DNA of 64,000 bases, from contig NC_045140.1 in NCBI RefSeq assembly GCF_008831285.2, positions 25,996,131-26,060,130 on the forward strand. Direction: 5' to 3'. Below the pieces are notes generated by a model. That model ran no database searches and was not told the origin of the DNA. It saw only the letters and a list, made by a program, of their open reading frames with translations. Source of the stretch: Nymphaea colorata (Eukaryota; Streptophyta; Magnoliopsida; Nymphaeales; Nymphaeaceae). Positions 25,334-39,372 of this stretch are shown piece by piece. The position numbers were made by a program, and so were the translations under genes. Position 1 is the first letter of the stretch, and every line of letters begins with the position of its first letter.

Positions 25334-26503
25334 CTAATCTCGCTCTAGCAAATATAAGCAATCCAAGAGATTACTGTAAGTTTTCTCATCGATACAGTCT
25401 TCCTTCTTCCTCAATTCTTCAAGCAACCTAAAGGCTTCCTCCTCCCTCCCTTCTCTTCCCAATCCCTCTAAGACAGTCTTATAAGTAAGAAAATCCGGCG
25501 CCATCGAATTATTTAGCATATGGAACATCACCTCAATCCCATCGTCAAGCCTTCCTTCCAAGGCAAGACTACATATCAAAGCCATGTAAGTGCTGCTACT
25601 AGGAACAAACCCCTTTTCCCTCATCTCCTCATAGAAGCTCACTGCCTGACTGATCCTTCCCTTCTCACACAACCCCTTGGTTATATAGCTATAGGTATAT
25701 GAATTCGGCTCACATTTATAGAGGCTCATCTCACGAAAAATTCGAATGGCTTCATCCATTTGCAAACACCTAGAGTACGCCTTGATGATAAGATTCAAAG
25801 TCAAAATATCGGGAATCACACCAGAGGCATTCATGTGTTTCAGCAATGATCTAACAGTGTGCAGATAAGCATAGCATATGTTCACCCGATAGAATTTCCG
25901 GAGAAGGGTGACCAAGAGAGTGGTGTAAGTTTCTAATGTGGCTCTACAATCAGGGAACTTCTGCATTTTTTTGAAGACATCAATAGCCCTATTCAAATGG
26001 TTTCTTCTGCAGTGACTGCTGATGATGGTATTGAACAAAGAGAATGAACCAGAGCAGGCACCGGCCATTACCTCATCAACGAGAGCATCAAAGCGATCGA
26101 ACCGCTTGCCATTGAAGGAGATTGTAATGATGGTCTCGTAGGTGCGGTGGGTATGCTTGTAATTCCTCTGCTGGGCTGTCCAACGGAAGATGTCGAAGGC
26201 TAAATCGGGATCGATTTGGGAGCGAAGTACCTCGTCAACCTCTTCGGGGCCGAACCCAGGAGTTAGTTTGTGTACCCAACTGTTGAATTCCTTCTCCAAT
26301 GGCGTTTTTGTTCTTGACGAGGGGCGAGGCCCAGATTTGGGCTTGTGGGTGGTGGTCGGTTGTGGGATTGGAGGAGGGTTTAGAGGGTTTTGGGTGTCTT
26401 GTTGGTTGCTGGTAGGAGAAGAAAGACTAGAGAGAGGCAAGACGTTCTTCCTAACGAGAATGGCAGAACAAGCACGAAGCAGACGATTGGGAATCGGTAT
26501 CAT
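25334..26503 (-). CDS. P-class pentatricopeptide repeat protein, likely mitochondrial
   Basis: A single exon of 389 residues. The N-terminus (MIPIPNRLLRACSAILVRKN) is basic, lacks acidic residues and suits an organelle transit peptide. A Pro/Thr-rich linker follows, then about eight PPR motifs. Clear ones carry PDILTLNLIIKAYSRC, PNSYTYSYITKGLCEKG and PDFLTYKTVLEGLGREG. No PLS, E or DYW tail is seen. PPR proteins bind organelle RNA and guide its processing, stability or translation. The overall order resembles Arabidopsis At3g25210 from memory. An in-frame stop lies just upstream of the chosen ATG, which supports the start. It is divergent from the next PPR gene. Confidence 0.88.
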   Translation of the reverse strand: MIPIPNRLLRACSAILVRKNVLPLSSLSSPTSNQQDTQNPLNPPPIPQPTTTHKPKSGPRPSSRTKTPLEKEFNSWVHKLTPGFGPEEVDEVLRSQIDPDLAFDIFRWTAQQRNYKHTHRTYETIITISFNGKRFDRFDALVDEVMAGACSGSFSLFNTIISSHCRRNHLNRAIDVFKKMQKFPDCRATLETYTTLLVTLLRKFYRVNICYAYLHTVRSLLKHMNASGVIPDILTLNLIIKAYSRCLQMDEAIRIFREMSLYKCEPNSYTYSYITKGLCEKGRISQAVSFYEEMREKGFVPSSSTYMALICSLALEGRLDDGIEVMFHMLNNSMAPDFLTYKTVLEGLGREGREEEAFRLLEELRKKEDCIDEKTYSNLLDCLYLLERD

Positions 26504-27733
26504 GGCGGCTCATACAATGTTTGAATGTGCACACAGTCCCCGTTGCCTCACATACAATACCAGAGAGCAGAGGGGGAGAGAAGTGAGACCAAGTTGCGGG
26601 TGATTCGAGGGACAGAGGATCTATTCGCTGTTTTTTCCACGAGCAGGTGAGTCCTGACCGCAAGCCTTACGAGGAGGTGACAAAAGGGCGGGGGCCGGGA
26701 ACTTAGAAACTTCAGCTTCGGGACGATCTCTTGTTACCAGCAGCCGACGAGAACCTGTATTGTTGAATGGCGACCAGGTGAGGTCTTCAAACCCCGAACG
26801 AGACCCAGGAGTGCGTTCTCTGGGTTCAACAGCACACCGACAGGTCCTGCGTGAGCTTAGAACACGGTAAAAAACATAAGCTGTAGTAAAACTCGAATGC
26901 AAATGAAGAAGAGCTTCGGTTGGGGCTAAAGCATATACTGTGTATTGCATTGTTCTGGCTTGGTCACTGGATATTTGGGGGATACCATCTCTTCTCGGTT
27001 GGATTGGTCTTATACCATGTCGGCTTATTGCATCATCCTTTTTGCCTGATGTTGGTACTTCTCAACAATCACAGTGAGCCGTCATTATTGATTAAACTCA
27101 ATCTGATTTTTTACTTTGTACAAACACGCGTACAGAATAAAAATATTGTATTCATAGTTATTTGTAGTTCAACATTATTTCAAACATTCTTGACTTTTTT
27201 TGTCAAATGGAAGAAATGACGTTCAAGTGGAACTAAAGACGGTTTGTAAATGTTTCTTAGATTCTAAAATATGTATAATACCTAAACAAATAATTAGACA
27301 TGTCGATTGTGCTAAAAAAAGTATCCATGAACAACTACTATCATGGCTTTATAAATCATAATTAACTAATTGAATAAGTATTTACCCTTGTAAATTATTG
27401 TTGCATTGTTTTCCCTTGTACTTTCACTTTCTGACCATTTTCTCTCATCTTCATTAAATTTTCACTCTTATAAACATTTTTTTTTCTCTTTTTCTTTTGC
27501 TCATTGTTTTAGTGATTACAACATGTATTTACTAAATTTATTTCTTGAACAATTTACATACTCGCGCCGTCTTGTAGGGGATTAAACTTTAGCAGAGTGT
27601 TCCAAATTTCCGTCAGAAGGAACCGATTCTGAAATCCGAGACACTTTTGACCGATCCGAGAGCCACTCCGTGGCATGAGTCTGCCTGGCCTTATAGACTC
27701 AAAGCCTCCCTCCCCCTTGGTCCCAAAGGGGCG
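26504..27733. other. Spacer between the two divergent PPR genes
   Basis: 1.2 kb with no supported gene. The first 400 bp are GC-richer and the rest is AT-rich. It should hold both promoters. Confidence 0.5.
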
Positions 27734-30215
27734 ATGGCACTCGCTCCTGCTAGGAGAGCGACGCCGGTCCTCATTCAGCGCGTTCTATCCTCAGTGCCAT
27801 CATCGCAGGGTTTCTCCGTATCCAACACGCACAAGCTCATCTTTTCACCGTCTTTTTCTTTCCAATCTTCTCTCTTCTCATGGTTTCTCTCTCCTGCAAT
27901 CTCCAAACACCCACATCACGGTTACTGCCAGTCTCCGTTTCCTAATCAATACACCTATGAAAGCAGTGATTTTGAGGCCGATGAGCGTGATCAGGATGAG
28001 CCCCACATGGAATCCGTTCTCAAGATTCTGTTCGAAGTCAAGGAATTGCCTACTGAAGAGGGAGCGTTGGGTGCTCTTGGCGCGTCTGGTGTGACACCAA
28101 CAGAGAATTTGATATTTGGCCTGTTATTGAGACTAAAGAACGAATGGCGGTTGGCTCTGTTGGTGTTCCAATGGGGCGTTTCTAAATATGGGCACTCTGG
28201 CTTTGGTCCCAAAGTCAGGCATCTCGTGATTTGGATACTGGCCAAACATAACCGGTTTGATCTTGCTTGGAGTTTGATCAGAACTCTGCATCAGCATTCG
28301 ATGGTCACGTCGCAGACGTTGTTAATCATGATAAAGAGGTAATTCTAAAAAATAAGTAGTTCTCAGGAGGTGGTTCAGTACATCCGAACTCTATACAGCT
28401 CTGTAACTTGTCGGTTGAATTGCGAACTTTTTCTTTTTGGCGTTAAAGTTATTGGGTGTTGCTCATCATTATGGAATGCTTTGAAGAATCGATGCTCTCT
28501 TTCGTCCAGTTCTCTTGTTCATCCTCTGTTGTTTGCTTTGGGAAAATGCATGTTTTGGTTTACTTTGTTATATTTGTGTCTTCTGTATTTATTGTGTTAA
28601 ACTTTGCTATGATTTTCTGTATCTTGTATTTCCTATATTTGTTGCGTTTGTGTAAAATTTATAGTCATTCCGGTACTCATGTAGAGAAGCGTACTGATTA
28701 AAGCCATCAAATCCTAAGGAAAGGATCAGCTCATTCAAGGACGCCCTTCTCTTCTTCTGTTAAATCTGCATGTTAAATAATGTGTTTTAGTGAAAAATCT
28801 TCATAGATGCGTTGGTAACCTTTCGGTGCATCGTTATAGATTTTTACCAAGTAATGAAACGATAGCTTATTTTGCCTATTTTACATCAGTACTTTGATCT
28901 TTGTGCGCTTCTTGTACTTATTGGTAGATGTTAATTTTTAGGCTCATTGCATTAGAAATTTATGGTTCAAGTTGTTTTCTCTTACGCATGTTCATTTTAC
29001 TGCTGCTGTCGTTTGCAATTGAACTGTACCTGACGATTCTTTTGAATTCTTATGTGGTGATTGTTTCGTATGATATATTGGAAAAAGATTCCTGACTGAA
29101 GTTCTCTTCGCCAAAGGTACTGTGCAGCAAATGATCCTTATAGAGCCATTAAGACATTTCATGCCATGGACGTGTTCAAAACAAGCACAAGTCAATCTGC
29201 GTTCCATACCTTTCTTCGTGCACTCTGTAATCATCGAAATGTTGAAGAGGCAGAAGAGTTGGTTTTTTCAAATAAAAAGTTTTTCCCACCAGAAACGGAG
29301 ACTTTTAACATCCTACTTGATGGTTGGTGCAATATAATGGTTGATCTTGTGGAAGCAAAGAGAGTGTGGAGGCAAATGTTAGATTGTTGTATTCTCCCTG
29401 ATGCCACAACATATAGCCATATGATTTGCTGTTTCTCTAAGCATGGAAATCTTTTTGACTCATTGAGACTGTATGATGAAATGAGAAAAAGAGGGTTGGT
29501 TCCAGGTATTGCTGTCTACAACTCTTTAATTTATGTTTTATCGAAAGAAAATTGTGTAGAAGAAGCACTGAACATTCTCGATAAAATCGGAGAGGCTAAT
29601 CTGCAGCCTGATGTCACCACTTATAACTCGTTGATATATCCTTTATGCGAGTCTCATAAAATAAAAAAAGCTTATTCAATTCTTGATGACATGATTCACA
29701 AGGGAGTCAAGCCAACTACTGAAACATACCATGCATTTATTCGGGCTGAACATATGAGAGGAAAGTTGGATGTGATGAAGAGAATGAGAAGAGATAGTTG
29801 TGGTCCTACCGCTGAAACCTTTCTCCAAATTTTTGAAAACTTATCTAAAGCAGGGCAACCTTGGTTTTTGCTGGACATGTGGGCCAAAATGAAGAAGTAT
29901 GATATTATTGCAGAACCTGTACATTATAACATTGTGCTGCATGGACTTCTATCCTGTGGCAGATATTTGAAGGCTAGAGAGCTTTATAAGGAAATGAAAT
30001 CAAAGGGATTTTTGGTTGATCCTAAGCTTGACATTATGTTGAAGAAACAGGAAGCAGTGATAAGTAATAAGAATCAGGAAAAGCACAAGGCACAGGTCTC
30101 TGGATTAGGAGGGCACGTGAAAGATCCTTCGGGCTATAAAAGGAGAAGGTACAATAAGAAGCAAGCTTTGCGCCGGTTGAACTTGAAGAAAGTCAAACAT
30201 CAACAGAAAGCTTGA
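27734..30215 (+). CDS. P-class pentatricopeptide repeat protein, likely mitochondrial (At1g80880-like)
   Basis: Two exons, 27734-28338 and 29117-30215, joined within an Arg codon by GT/AG ends, give 567 residues. The start is ATG with MALAPARRATPVLIQRVLSS, which suits a mitochondrial transit peptide. Upstream in-frame sequence has no better ATG. The first exon carries an acidic linker and two or three weak repeats. The second exon has about eight PPR motifs, for example PETETFNILLDGWCN, PDATTYSHMICCFSKHG, PGIAVYNSLIYVLSKEN and PDVTTYNSLIYPLCES. The tail is strongly basic (KRRRYNKKQALRRLNLKK). P-class proteins bind organelle RNA. Order and tail recall Arabidopsis At1g80880, where an intron is also plausible. 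No break is seen. Confidence 0.88.
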
Positions 30216-31337
<1,122 letters not shown>

Positions 31338-32326
31338 TGGGCATGTATAAGGAGTTGCTGAGTTACAACTATGGGTAACAAAAAATTTACTAACTTATAT
31401 TGACAGTCTACTGGTCTGCCATTAGTTCAGGCAAATGGCTGCTAGCAATTCAAATCTAAGAAGATAGAATCTATCAGCATCATAGCTTATCGACGCGGCA
31501 CTCATATACTGACGCTGATGCGGAAGATCTCAACGACAGAAATTGTCCAAGCATGCGTGGAAAGAAACGTGTTTCTTGACGCATTTTTAGCACCAATGAT
31601 GGTTTCGGAACACTAATCCCACGGTTTAGTGCACATAGTATTGCATATCGCCCGACGCACAACGGAAACAAGACTGTTACAAAATTCAGTAATCTGCAGT
31701 CGCAAATTGATCACCTTCCAAATTGCACACCCCATGCTAAATGGGGATGCAGATGGTCTTGCCAACACACATAGGAAGGCAGGTAAATTCAAAGGCAAGC
31801 TAAAAATGACAAAGAACTCACAGCTAGGGACTCCAAACCTAGTCCGAAAATACAGCTAATCTGGTTTCTCACTTGGGAAACGTTGATGCTTGCTCCAGCT
31901 ATAATGACAGTGAGATTATACTGTTTGTATCACGGATCCCACCTTCAAACTGAGGTACAAGAGTAATTCGAATGGACCTGCATCCACATGAGTGAGCAAG
32001 CTTCAGAGTGCCCGCGCAGAGAATGGAAACAAAGATCGCACATCTGCTCTACGAATCTAAACATCAACAAGGCAATTTTTTCTTCCATTGGCATCAAAAT
32101 CTTTAAAACCTTTCTACCATACAAGAATTTCGTGATTTCCCCTCCAAAAGTAGGTCTCTCCCTCCCCCTCTCTCCTTCTATCTAGTCTTCCCGTGAAAGA
32201 TTATCTAAAAAAATTATTACTGGAAATGTACGAAATGTTACTGGCTTCTTGTTACAGTCTTTGGCAAGACATTAATGATTTTGATCGTCAATACAGGAAC
32301 ATGTTCCTTCTCTCCATCTCTTCCCA
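31338..32326. other. Spacer, no supported gene
   Basis: Nothing beyond short open frames. It should hold the 3' end of the L9 transcript on the minus strand. Confidence 0.45.
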
Positions 32327-35300
32327 TCACTTTCTCCGAACTTTTAGCTTGAGGGTCCACTGCACCTTTCCCTCTGGCAAAGGGATGGATCTCGGCAGCC
32401 GAAGAGGTATCTCATACTCCCCCAACGTCGTGATGTCATACGGCATGTGAAGGTTCTCAGGTTGAATGCTCACATACAGCTGCCTTGCCACCTGGTTTTG
32501 TTAGGACTCAGTCTCAGTAATTTGTACACACCATCTGGAAATTTGACTTGGAAAGAAAGATAAAGAATGTGCAAATAGATAATGAATTTGATTTGAGGAA
32601 AGAGAGGTTGTGCGTGTTAGCAATCCAAGCAAGCATCCTCAATAATGAAACGACAAGCAAGATTACAAACAGCATACACATTTTCCAAGTTCAAACTTTT
32701 ATACGAACTATGGTTAGCAAGCTACTTCACGAGTGCTTTGAAGGAGATGCTCTGGCAATGCTATGATCAGTAAAGAACCATTTAAGGAGGAACTAACGGC
32801 GACCATTAGGGTTGTTTGGCAATGAGAATAGTTTGTTACTATTCCATGCATCTGCTTCAAAGAATGGGGTAGATTCATGGAACAATCTATTACAGTGTTC
32901 TATCAATCTTCCCCAATCTTTGGGACATAGTTATGGAATAGCAATAAGCTGTTACTGTTGTCAAACGATCCTTTTAAGGGTCACCATTTAGGTGTACAAA
33001 TCCAAATATGTATAGCAACTACCATAATTTTATTTTAGGGTTTCCTCCTTCCAGATAAAACATGGTTGTGAACATGGACGAGAGCAATTCAAACTCCAAT
33101 TCCTTCTTAACTTCCAATATTGACTATCACTATTTGTTACAAGAAGTCATCTCTGCTGAACATATTCAATCTGTTAGATCATTGTCAAACATGTAATAAC
33201 ACTCAGGAGAAGAAAATGGAGAAATCCAAAAATAACTCTCCACCTACACAGAGTTTTTAACGCACCTATGACATACATGAACAATGTATAATATGCACCA
33301 TTATCTTCTGAAGAATGCTTTTTATTGAGATCTGTTAGGTGGGATTAACTTCTTGTGCTATTCCCTATGAATTATCATCCGTTGACATAGATCAATGTCT
33401 AGTATACTTATTATCTTTTCATTCCCTGAAGCCTGCTTTCAATTTAGATATGTTAGATGCGATTAACCTTTTCCACCATTAAAATAAAATTCCTCTATAT
33501 ATGACATCATCATTCCCATTTCTCTGAAGACTGCTTTCAATTTAGATATGATAGGTGAGAAACCTTTTCTACATTAACATAAAATTCCTCTATAATTTAT
33601 ATCATCGTCATCCCATTATGTGTTTGTGTGTGTCTGTGTAATGTAATGGATCAAAGCTAACAACTTATGAATTATGATACAGAAGATACCAGGAGGTGCA
33701 AGATTCACCACTCAGATGCACTTCTCAACATGAGACACATCACCTGATTAGAATGATTCAATCTTGAAGAAGTACCACATAGAAGGCCTGAAGGCATATC
33801 TAACTGCTAAAGGCAGTACCCTCAAAACCCTGGATTCTGCTGGAATCCCAGAATGCAGGAGGTATCTATTACAAATAAAAAGCATATTCTGGCAAGTCAA
33901 CAATATGTGCAACATACCTCAGACACAATCTCATCTTTAGTTATAGGAGTCCGCAAGTCATTGTCTTTGCTGATAAGTCGTCTTAACCCCTGCATGCAAT
34001 CCATAAAAGGATTAAGAACATTCTAAGCACGAGGAATCTGAAGGTCAATAGCATTCAGGATATGATAGCAGTTGTTTACAATCACAAATGTACAGATTTT
34101 AATGTTAATCTAAGATGGATCTGTTTTTCATTTTCAAGAATTGCAAGCATTGTTTGACTTTGAACCAGAAAAATACAAAACCTCTATAATCTTTTAATTC
34201 TGTGATGAATCTAAGGTTATCACCAGGACAGAGTATTAATAATGAACCATGGAAATTCTCAGTACCTGGTTTCACATTCAGTTGTTTGAATTCATAGACC
34301 AAGTAAATTAACTTGCATAAATTAGCACAAGTCAGGTTAGGTTAAGCTTAAAGCAATAAGCATGCACTTGAACTCACATGTGCAGTCATATGTATTCGAT
34401 ATACTATTTCCTAGTACTTTTATTGCCATCCACCCCCTTGGGGAATGGCTTTCTACCATTGGCCCAGAGTGGGGAAGCCAACGAAATATATTTTGATGTT
34501 CTCTGATATCGTTCATTCTAGACATCTGAAACTCATCTGATGGAGGCATAAAAAATATATTTTATTGTCTTAATCACTGAAGCAAAGTATTTGCTTCCAC
34601 AAGATGGATATGGTAATATTTGATATGAGATTGCTGATATTTTTTAATGTACAAACCTTATTTACATCTGACAGCTTTCTATAATTACAAAGTATAACTG
34701 GGAGCACCAAGTATAACAACAAAATGGACTAGAACCATTCACCAAAGCAGTTTCCAGATGAGAGTTGGTCCTATTGCCTTGCACTCAACGGACATAAAGC
34801 TAGTGAATTCTTCACAAGTTCTTAGGCCTTGCTTGAGTTCTCAACTTGGAATAGTGAGTAAGTGCTATATCTTGGCTTTCTCATGTTTTGTTTATTTTAT
34901 TTAGTGCAAAATTTTGGGGAACATGCCCTTTACTGGCTATTGCCTAAGGATAGCATCGTTATGTATCCCTATCAGTATTGCGGAAGAACTGTTTCATTCA
35001 GCAGAAATGAAATTATATAGTTATTCATCTTCACTTTTCTCCTGATAATGAAATTACAACCACTTTCTCTATTTTCTGAAATCAAATAAAAAATATTGTG
35101 AACCCCAAAAAAAAGTTACAATAAGAAATGAATTGTCTTCACAGAAAAAAGTCCGACAGAAGCATAATCTGCTTCAAAAGCAAGTGTTGGAGATTAATGT
35201 ATAGACAGTCTTTAGACTCTATACACAGAAAGTATCGCAAATATACTAATCAAAGCCATAAAGACGAAATTTGCAATACCATTGCAACCCAATAGAGAGT

Positions 35301-36827
35301 CCAAATAAAGAAGATTGAAACTAATGCAAATATTTTTGGATGGTCTTTATACACAAGAATTTTCATTATGTAAGCCCCTGTTAATTTTGCAAATCAGCCT
35401 ACAGAAGCACATTTAGTAGAAACCCACCAGGCGACCATGGTCTAAACGTTTAGCTGCAGTTTGGTACTCCTTCATTTTATCCTCCTTTGTCTTCGGGACA
35501 ACCATCATAGTCTCTGTTTCTTCTCGTTTATAAAGCTGATTCCAAATGCAGCAGAAAATTCAAATATAACACAAATTTGATGAAGAAAGGTAGATATAGT
35601 AAACAGAGGTGGACATGCAACACAAACTCAAAGTTTTAAGTATGAGACTTTTGTCTTGCCACTGTACTACTTGAAAATGGATGCCTAAGGATAGCCATAG
35701 GGAACTTGTCAACTAAATATTGCCGGTATAAGCATGATGAAGATGTGTGGACAGGTAAAAACAAAAAAGCAATAAATAAAATGGATTATATTGTAGAGAA
35801 CACAAAAAAAGATGCTGAAAGAAGTTCACAAAAAAAACAAGAAGACATAGAAGAAGAAACTGTCTACAACTCAGTTTACCATACAAAACCTTAAGCTAAA
35901 ACTGCAAGGAGAATACCAACATCAATAGAAGCAGAAACCTGAAGAAGAGCAACTCAAAATGGTGCAGCAAAAAGCTCAGTTTTGAAAACAATTATAGAAT
36001 GCAGGTTTACTCATCTTGACAATAATATGTTAGCCGCTGTACATTCGACAACGCATTAGTAACACATGAAAAGAAGGAGCATCATGAACCCGACGCAACC
36101 TATACACTATTGATAAATTTGGCCTTGTCAGTAAATGCTCAGAGTAACCTCGCAAATATTGATCCCCCTGTATGCAATTCTCAATGCTTTCATAAACCAA
36201 CATTTTGATACATGTTGATAAGACAACGTTTTGTAAGTGAAGCAAGTAAAAACAAAACCAAAGACTTGGAGAAGACGCTCAGAGGAACAATAACATAAAA
36301 AAAAATCATTATCAACCATACGAAAGAGAAAAATTTCTGTACACCAAAGGTTGTTGCAAAGCGAACGATAAAATAGAAATGAACACAGCCAAATGGCTAA
36401 ACTGTTATTCGACAAATAATTGATCATCACACGATTGGAGAACTTCGAAAGGAAAGGAAAAAGGAGCATACTTTACGTTGTTCTCGGATCAGATAAGCGT
36501 ACTTTTCGATATTGGGAACGGCAAGCAACTTGGGCATCAAATGATTGCGGAAGTACCCAGGCGCTACCTTCACCATCTCCCCCGCTTTTCCCAACTTGTC
36601 AATCGTCTAAGACCACAAACCAGACACAATAAGGGAGAAAGGGGAGAGAAAGGAAGCGAGAGAGAGAGAGGGAAAAGACCCACCGTTGTGAGGATGACTT
36701 CCAACTTCCTATACCTAACACCATGGCCGATAAAGAAAGAAGGGAGGATACCATGACCCAGATCGTGCAAATCAGGGCGTCTGATAAGGTGGGTCAGAAG
36801 ATTCCTGCCACATTGCATATGACCCAT
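32327..36827 (-). CDS. Bacterial-type ribosomal protein bL9, organellar (likely mitochondrial)
   Basis: Five exons on the minus strand in order of reading: 36827-36684, 36606-36472, 35535-35428, 33989-33918, 32491-32327. All joins are in phase 0 with GT/AG ends and give 207 residues. The bL9 N-domain is clear: RKLEVILTT, DKLGKAGEMVKVAPGYFRNH and LMPKLLAVPN, matching the bacterial lysine-rich GxxGxxVxVxxGYxRNxLxP pattern. A charged linker (about residues 94-130) and a C-domain ending LPRSIPLPEGKVQWTLKLK follow. About 47 N-terminal residues before the domain (MGHMQCGRNLLTHLIRR) can act as a transit peptide. The plant protein At5g53070 has this layout from memory. It is a structural part of the large ribosomal subunit. 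Mitochondrial rather than plastid location is inferred. Introns hold a MITE and a tandem repeat. Confidence 0.9.
32806..32976. mobile_element. hAT-like MITE in an L9 intron
   Basis: The ends form imperfect inverted repeats: left GTTGTTTGGCAATGAGAATAG, right (inverted) ATCGTTTGACAACAGTAACAG. It is about 170 bp and non-coding. The GTTTGGCAA-type end is typical of small non-autonomous DNA elements in plants. The exact target duplication is unclear. Confidence 0.6.
33308..33625. repeat. Tandem repeat of about 105 bp, three diverged units, in an L9 intron
   Basis: Units share GCTTTCAATTTAGATATG, then GATTAACC or GAAACC, then AAAATTCCTCTATA. The second and third units are closest to each other. 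Non-coding. Confidence 0.55.
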
Positions 36828-37345
36828 TCTCGAACTCCTCAGAGGCGGCGCTGCAACTCTACACAGAATCCACAGTCCTCAGTGAGAACTTGATCAAAGT
36901 GAAGCATTTCGAGAGCTGGCGACCAATTGAAGGAAAGCGAGAGTTGGGGAGATCATACCTTGAAGATGGCTTCCGGTAAAGATGGCAGAAGCATTACATC
37001 GGTCTCTTATTGCGACTCATCCACCATTGGAAACGAAGAAGACGACTGCACTTCGAAGCGCAGAGATGGCCCAGATGGGGAGCGAGCTGCAAGAACCGAA
37101 GCTGAAGCCCAGGGGTTTGAGGGTTAAGGAAAAGTCACTGATTTGGATTTGGATCTATCTCAGACTAGCCAAACCTGCGGCAATAAGCCCCCAAAAGTGA
37201 AAAAAACAAAAGGAATTTGGATCCGCTAAACAAATACGTGTTTGGACTAACGAGTTGAACTGAAAGTGCAAAGTTTCCCACCCCAAATCCGGTCCTTTTG
37301 AAATCCGTATCCATTGAATTATCCGATACACGACCCGTTTATAGG

Positions 37346-37392
<47 letters not shown>

Positions 37393-37817
37393 GCACACAC
37401 ACACAGTTGGACTAACTACTACAAGGGTGCATCTTTCTTTGGTTCAAAATTTTAGAGAAAACCAATAAATTTGATAGTACCAACGGAATTTGTATATGCG
37501 TATAACAAGTTATCAGTCTCAAATCTTCGGTCAAGAGCCTACCGGAGTATTGGTGCTCACCGTCCATTTTACACTATCTTAGACTCAGGAACAATGGAAT
37601 CCGTCGAAATATTTAACTGAATTCGACCCTTCTAGTCCGTCGACTCATTGACGCCGACCAATCTCAATCTCTACGTGCAGACTCAGAAAGACACTTGATC
37701 AACACGTGTCTATCTCGAATCATCGGAAGCCAGCGCAAATGCTACGTAGCAAAAGTAAGTTCCGACCGCCATTGAAGGGCTTACCAGGGGCGTGAGGGGG
37801 GAGAAGGACAGAGAGAG
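36828..37817. other. Promoter side of L9 and spacer
   Basis: No gene is recognised. A TC then AC microsatellite lies at about 37348-37405. Confidence 0.5.
37348..37405. repeat. Compound TC/AC microsatellite
   Basis: About 18 TC units followed by ACAC units. Confidence 0.85.
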
Positions 37818-38012
37818 ATGGCAGGGGAGAAAGAAGGCAATGGGTTCAAGAAGACGACAGGAGAGGTGCTGGGACAGAGGAGGTTCTTCCCTTTCAACAA
37901 GATGACCAACGTCCAGCTCGCCGTCGCCGGCGCCGTGCTCGTCGGCGCCGCGGGCTACTACGTGTACTACTGGAAGCCGAAGAGGGAGTCGGCTGCGGGG
38001 CAGCAGAAATAG
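37818..38012 (+). CDS. Small one-helix membrane protein, copy 1 (64 residues)
   Basis: A single exon: MAGEKEGNGFKKTTGEVLGQ, then RRFFPFNKMTNVQLAVAG, a helix (about residues 33-51) and a basic tail. The block GEVL-QRR-FPF-KM--VQL--AG followed by G--GY---Y-K-K is shared with the gene at 40746, so the two are paralogs. I recall unnamed plant proteins of this type, about 70-90 residues long, likely in an organelle membrane. The function is unknown. This copy lacks the longer C-terminal tail (PEATASDVAKAA) of copy 2. Confidence 0.7.
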   Translation: MAGEKEGNGFKKTTGEVLGQRRFFPFNKMTNVQLAVAGAVLVGAAGYYVYYWKPKRESAAGQQK

Positions 38013-38029
38013 CACAGGTCGCTTTTACT

Positions 38030-38560
38030 TTTCCTTTCCTCTTCTCTTCTGCCTTTCTCTTTTGTTGTTTTCTTGGGATGACTGTATAAAATGATATGTC
38101 TCCGACGCGTTGGAGGTCCTGATCAGTAGAAGTTATTGCATCTTGGAGATTTTAGAACATATGTTAGCTAGGGGTGGAAAACTATAGTGTTTTCCTCTTC
38201 TCTTCTGCCTTTCTCTTTTGTTGTTTTCTTGGGATGACTGTGTACAATGATATCTATGTGCTTTATAATGGGGACATGATCATCTTCGTTCTTCTTCTTC
38301 TTCTTCTTCTTCTCTTGAGCTTAATTCTCCTTCACTTTGATGATTGCTCAACTGAACTCAACGTTTTTGCTCGGCCAAAAAATTACTCCAACAACATATA
38401 GGGAAAAACTGAAAAGATCGAGTAGTTTTTGACCAGTAAATAGAATCGGATTCGCAATCAACTGATCGAGCAGCATCCAACGCGTTGGAGGTCCTGATCT
38501 ATTGGATCTTGGAGATTTTTAGAACATATGTTAGCTATTGGTCTTAAACTATAATGTTTG
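38030..38560 (+). repeat. Interleaved direct repeats behind small-protein copy 1
   Basis: CTCTTCTCTTCTGCCTTTCT through CTTGGGATGACTGT is present at 38036-38083 and again near 38195-38240. A second unit with CGCGTTGGAGGTCCTGATC through AACATATGTTAGCTA lies at about 38105-38170 and again at 38477-38540. The copies are nearly identical, so the duplications are recent. They sit in the likely 3' untranslated region. A CTT run lies at 38290-38313. Confidence 0.75.
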
Positions 38561-38599
38561 GTACCACTGAATTGTCCAAGCATAGACTAGCGGACTCCG

Positions 38600-39372
38600 T
38601 AGGAGGGAAGTGGGAGAAATAATAGTCCTGTATCGAGGAAATATTTAGGAGTATTACAATTTTAAAAACGTCGAATGTCAGTCAAGCGACGAGCGGTGAT
38701 GAAGTTAGCGTGACTGTGTGGAGAGAGTTCCTCCACGTTTCTCCGATCTTAGAGACGAAGCTTTACGCTTCTGAGCTCGCCTTTTCCATTCGGCAACTTT
38801 TCCTTTTTCGCCCAATGGTCGGAGGTTTTTTTTTTTTCGTTTTTTACATGAAAAGCTATATTCGATTGTGTCATAATTCATGTTTTGGCTATGGTTAAAA
38901 GGGCAATGGTCAAAGTAGAAACGGATTGATTTTTTTCCACCTGTTCCAATTTATGTTGTGTTTGATAGTTCTGGAAGTGTATCTCGAAAACTGTCAAGTG
39001 TTTGGTGTGCATGTAAAAATTTTCTGGATGGAAATTTAAATCACTCCTCCCAACAAAAGAAACCATTAACTCGCAATAGTAAAAAAAAAAAAGAAAGAAA
39101 ACCTTAGAACATCTCTCTCTCTCTCTCTAGCTTCCAATGAATGGCTCTCTTTTTTACATCGATTAAAAATAAAATTTTAGATGCCATGAAAATTTTCGTT
39201 CTCACCCATGTAAGAATGAAATGCCAACATCATTTTAAAGAACTTCGTCCGAGTAACATGCGAGATTAGTTTTTAAGAAGTCAGAAAAACAATTTTATTG
39301 TAATACTCAAGTTCGTTTCTTCAGCTATATCAGACAATAGCAATGAAGGATGTGGCGAATAACCTTCCTCCT
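38600..39372. other. Spacer, no supported gene
   Basis: AT-rich, with short poly(T), poly(A) and CT runs. Nothing else is seen. Confidence 0.5.

Noticed and set aside
26621-26950. 109-residue minus-strand frame between the PPR genes
   Set aside because: GC-rich chance frame in a promoter region with no recognisable domain.
31613-31859. Open frames with ADGLANTHRKAG, like an RNase H tail of a LINE
   Set aside because: Match is too short and no reverse transcriptase is nearby.
37348-37405. CRISPR-like or satellite array
   Set aside because: Simple TC/AC microsatellite only.
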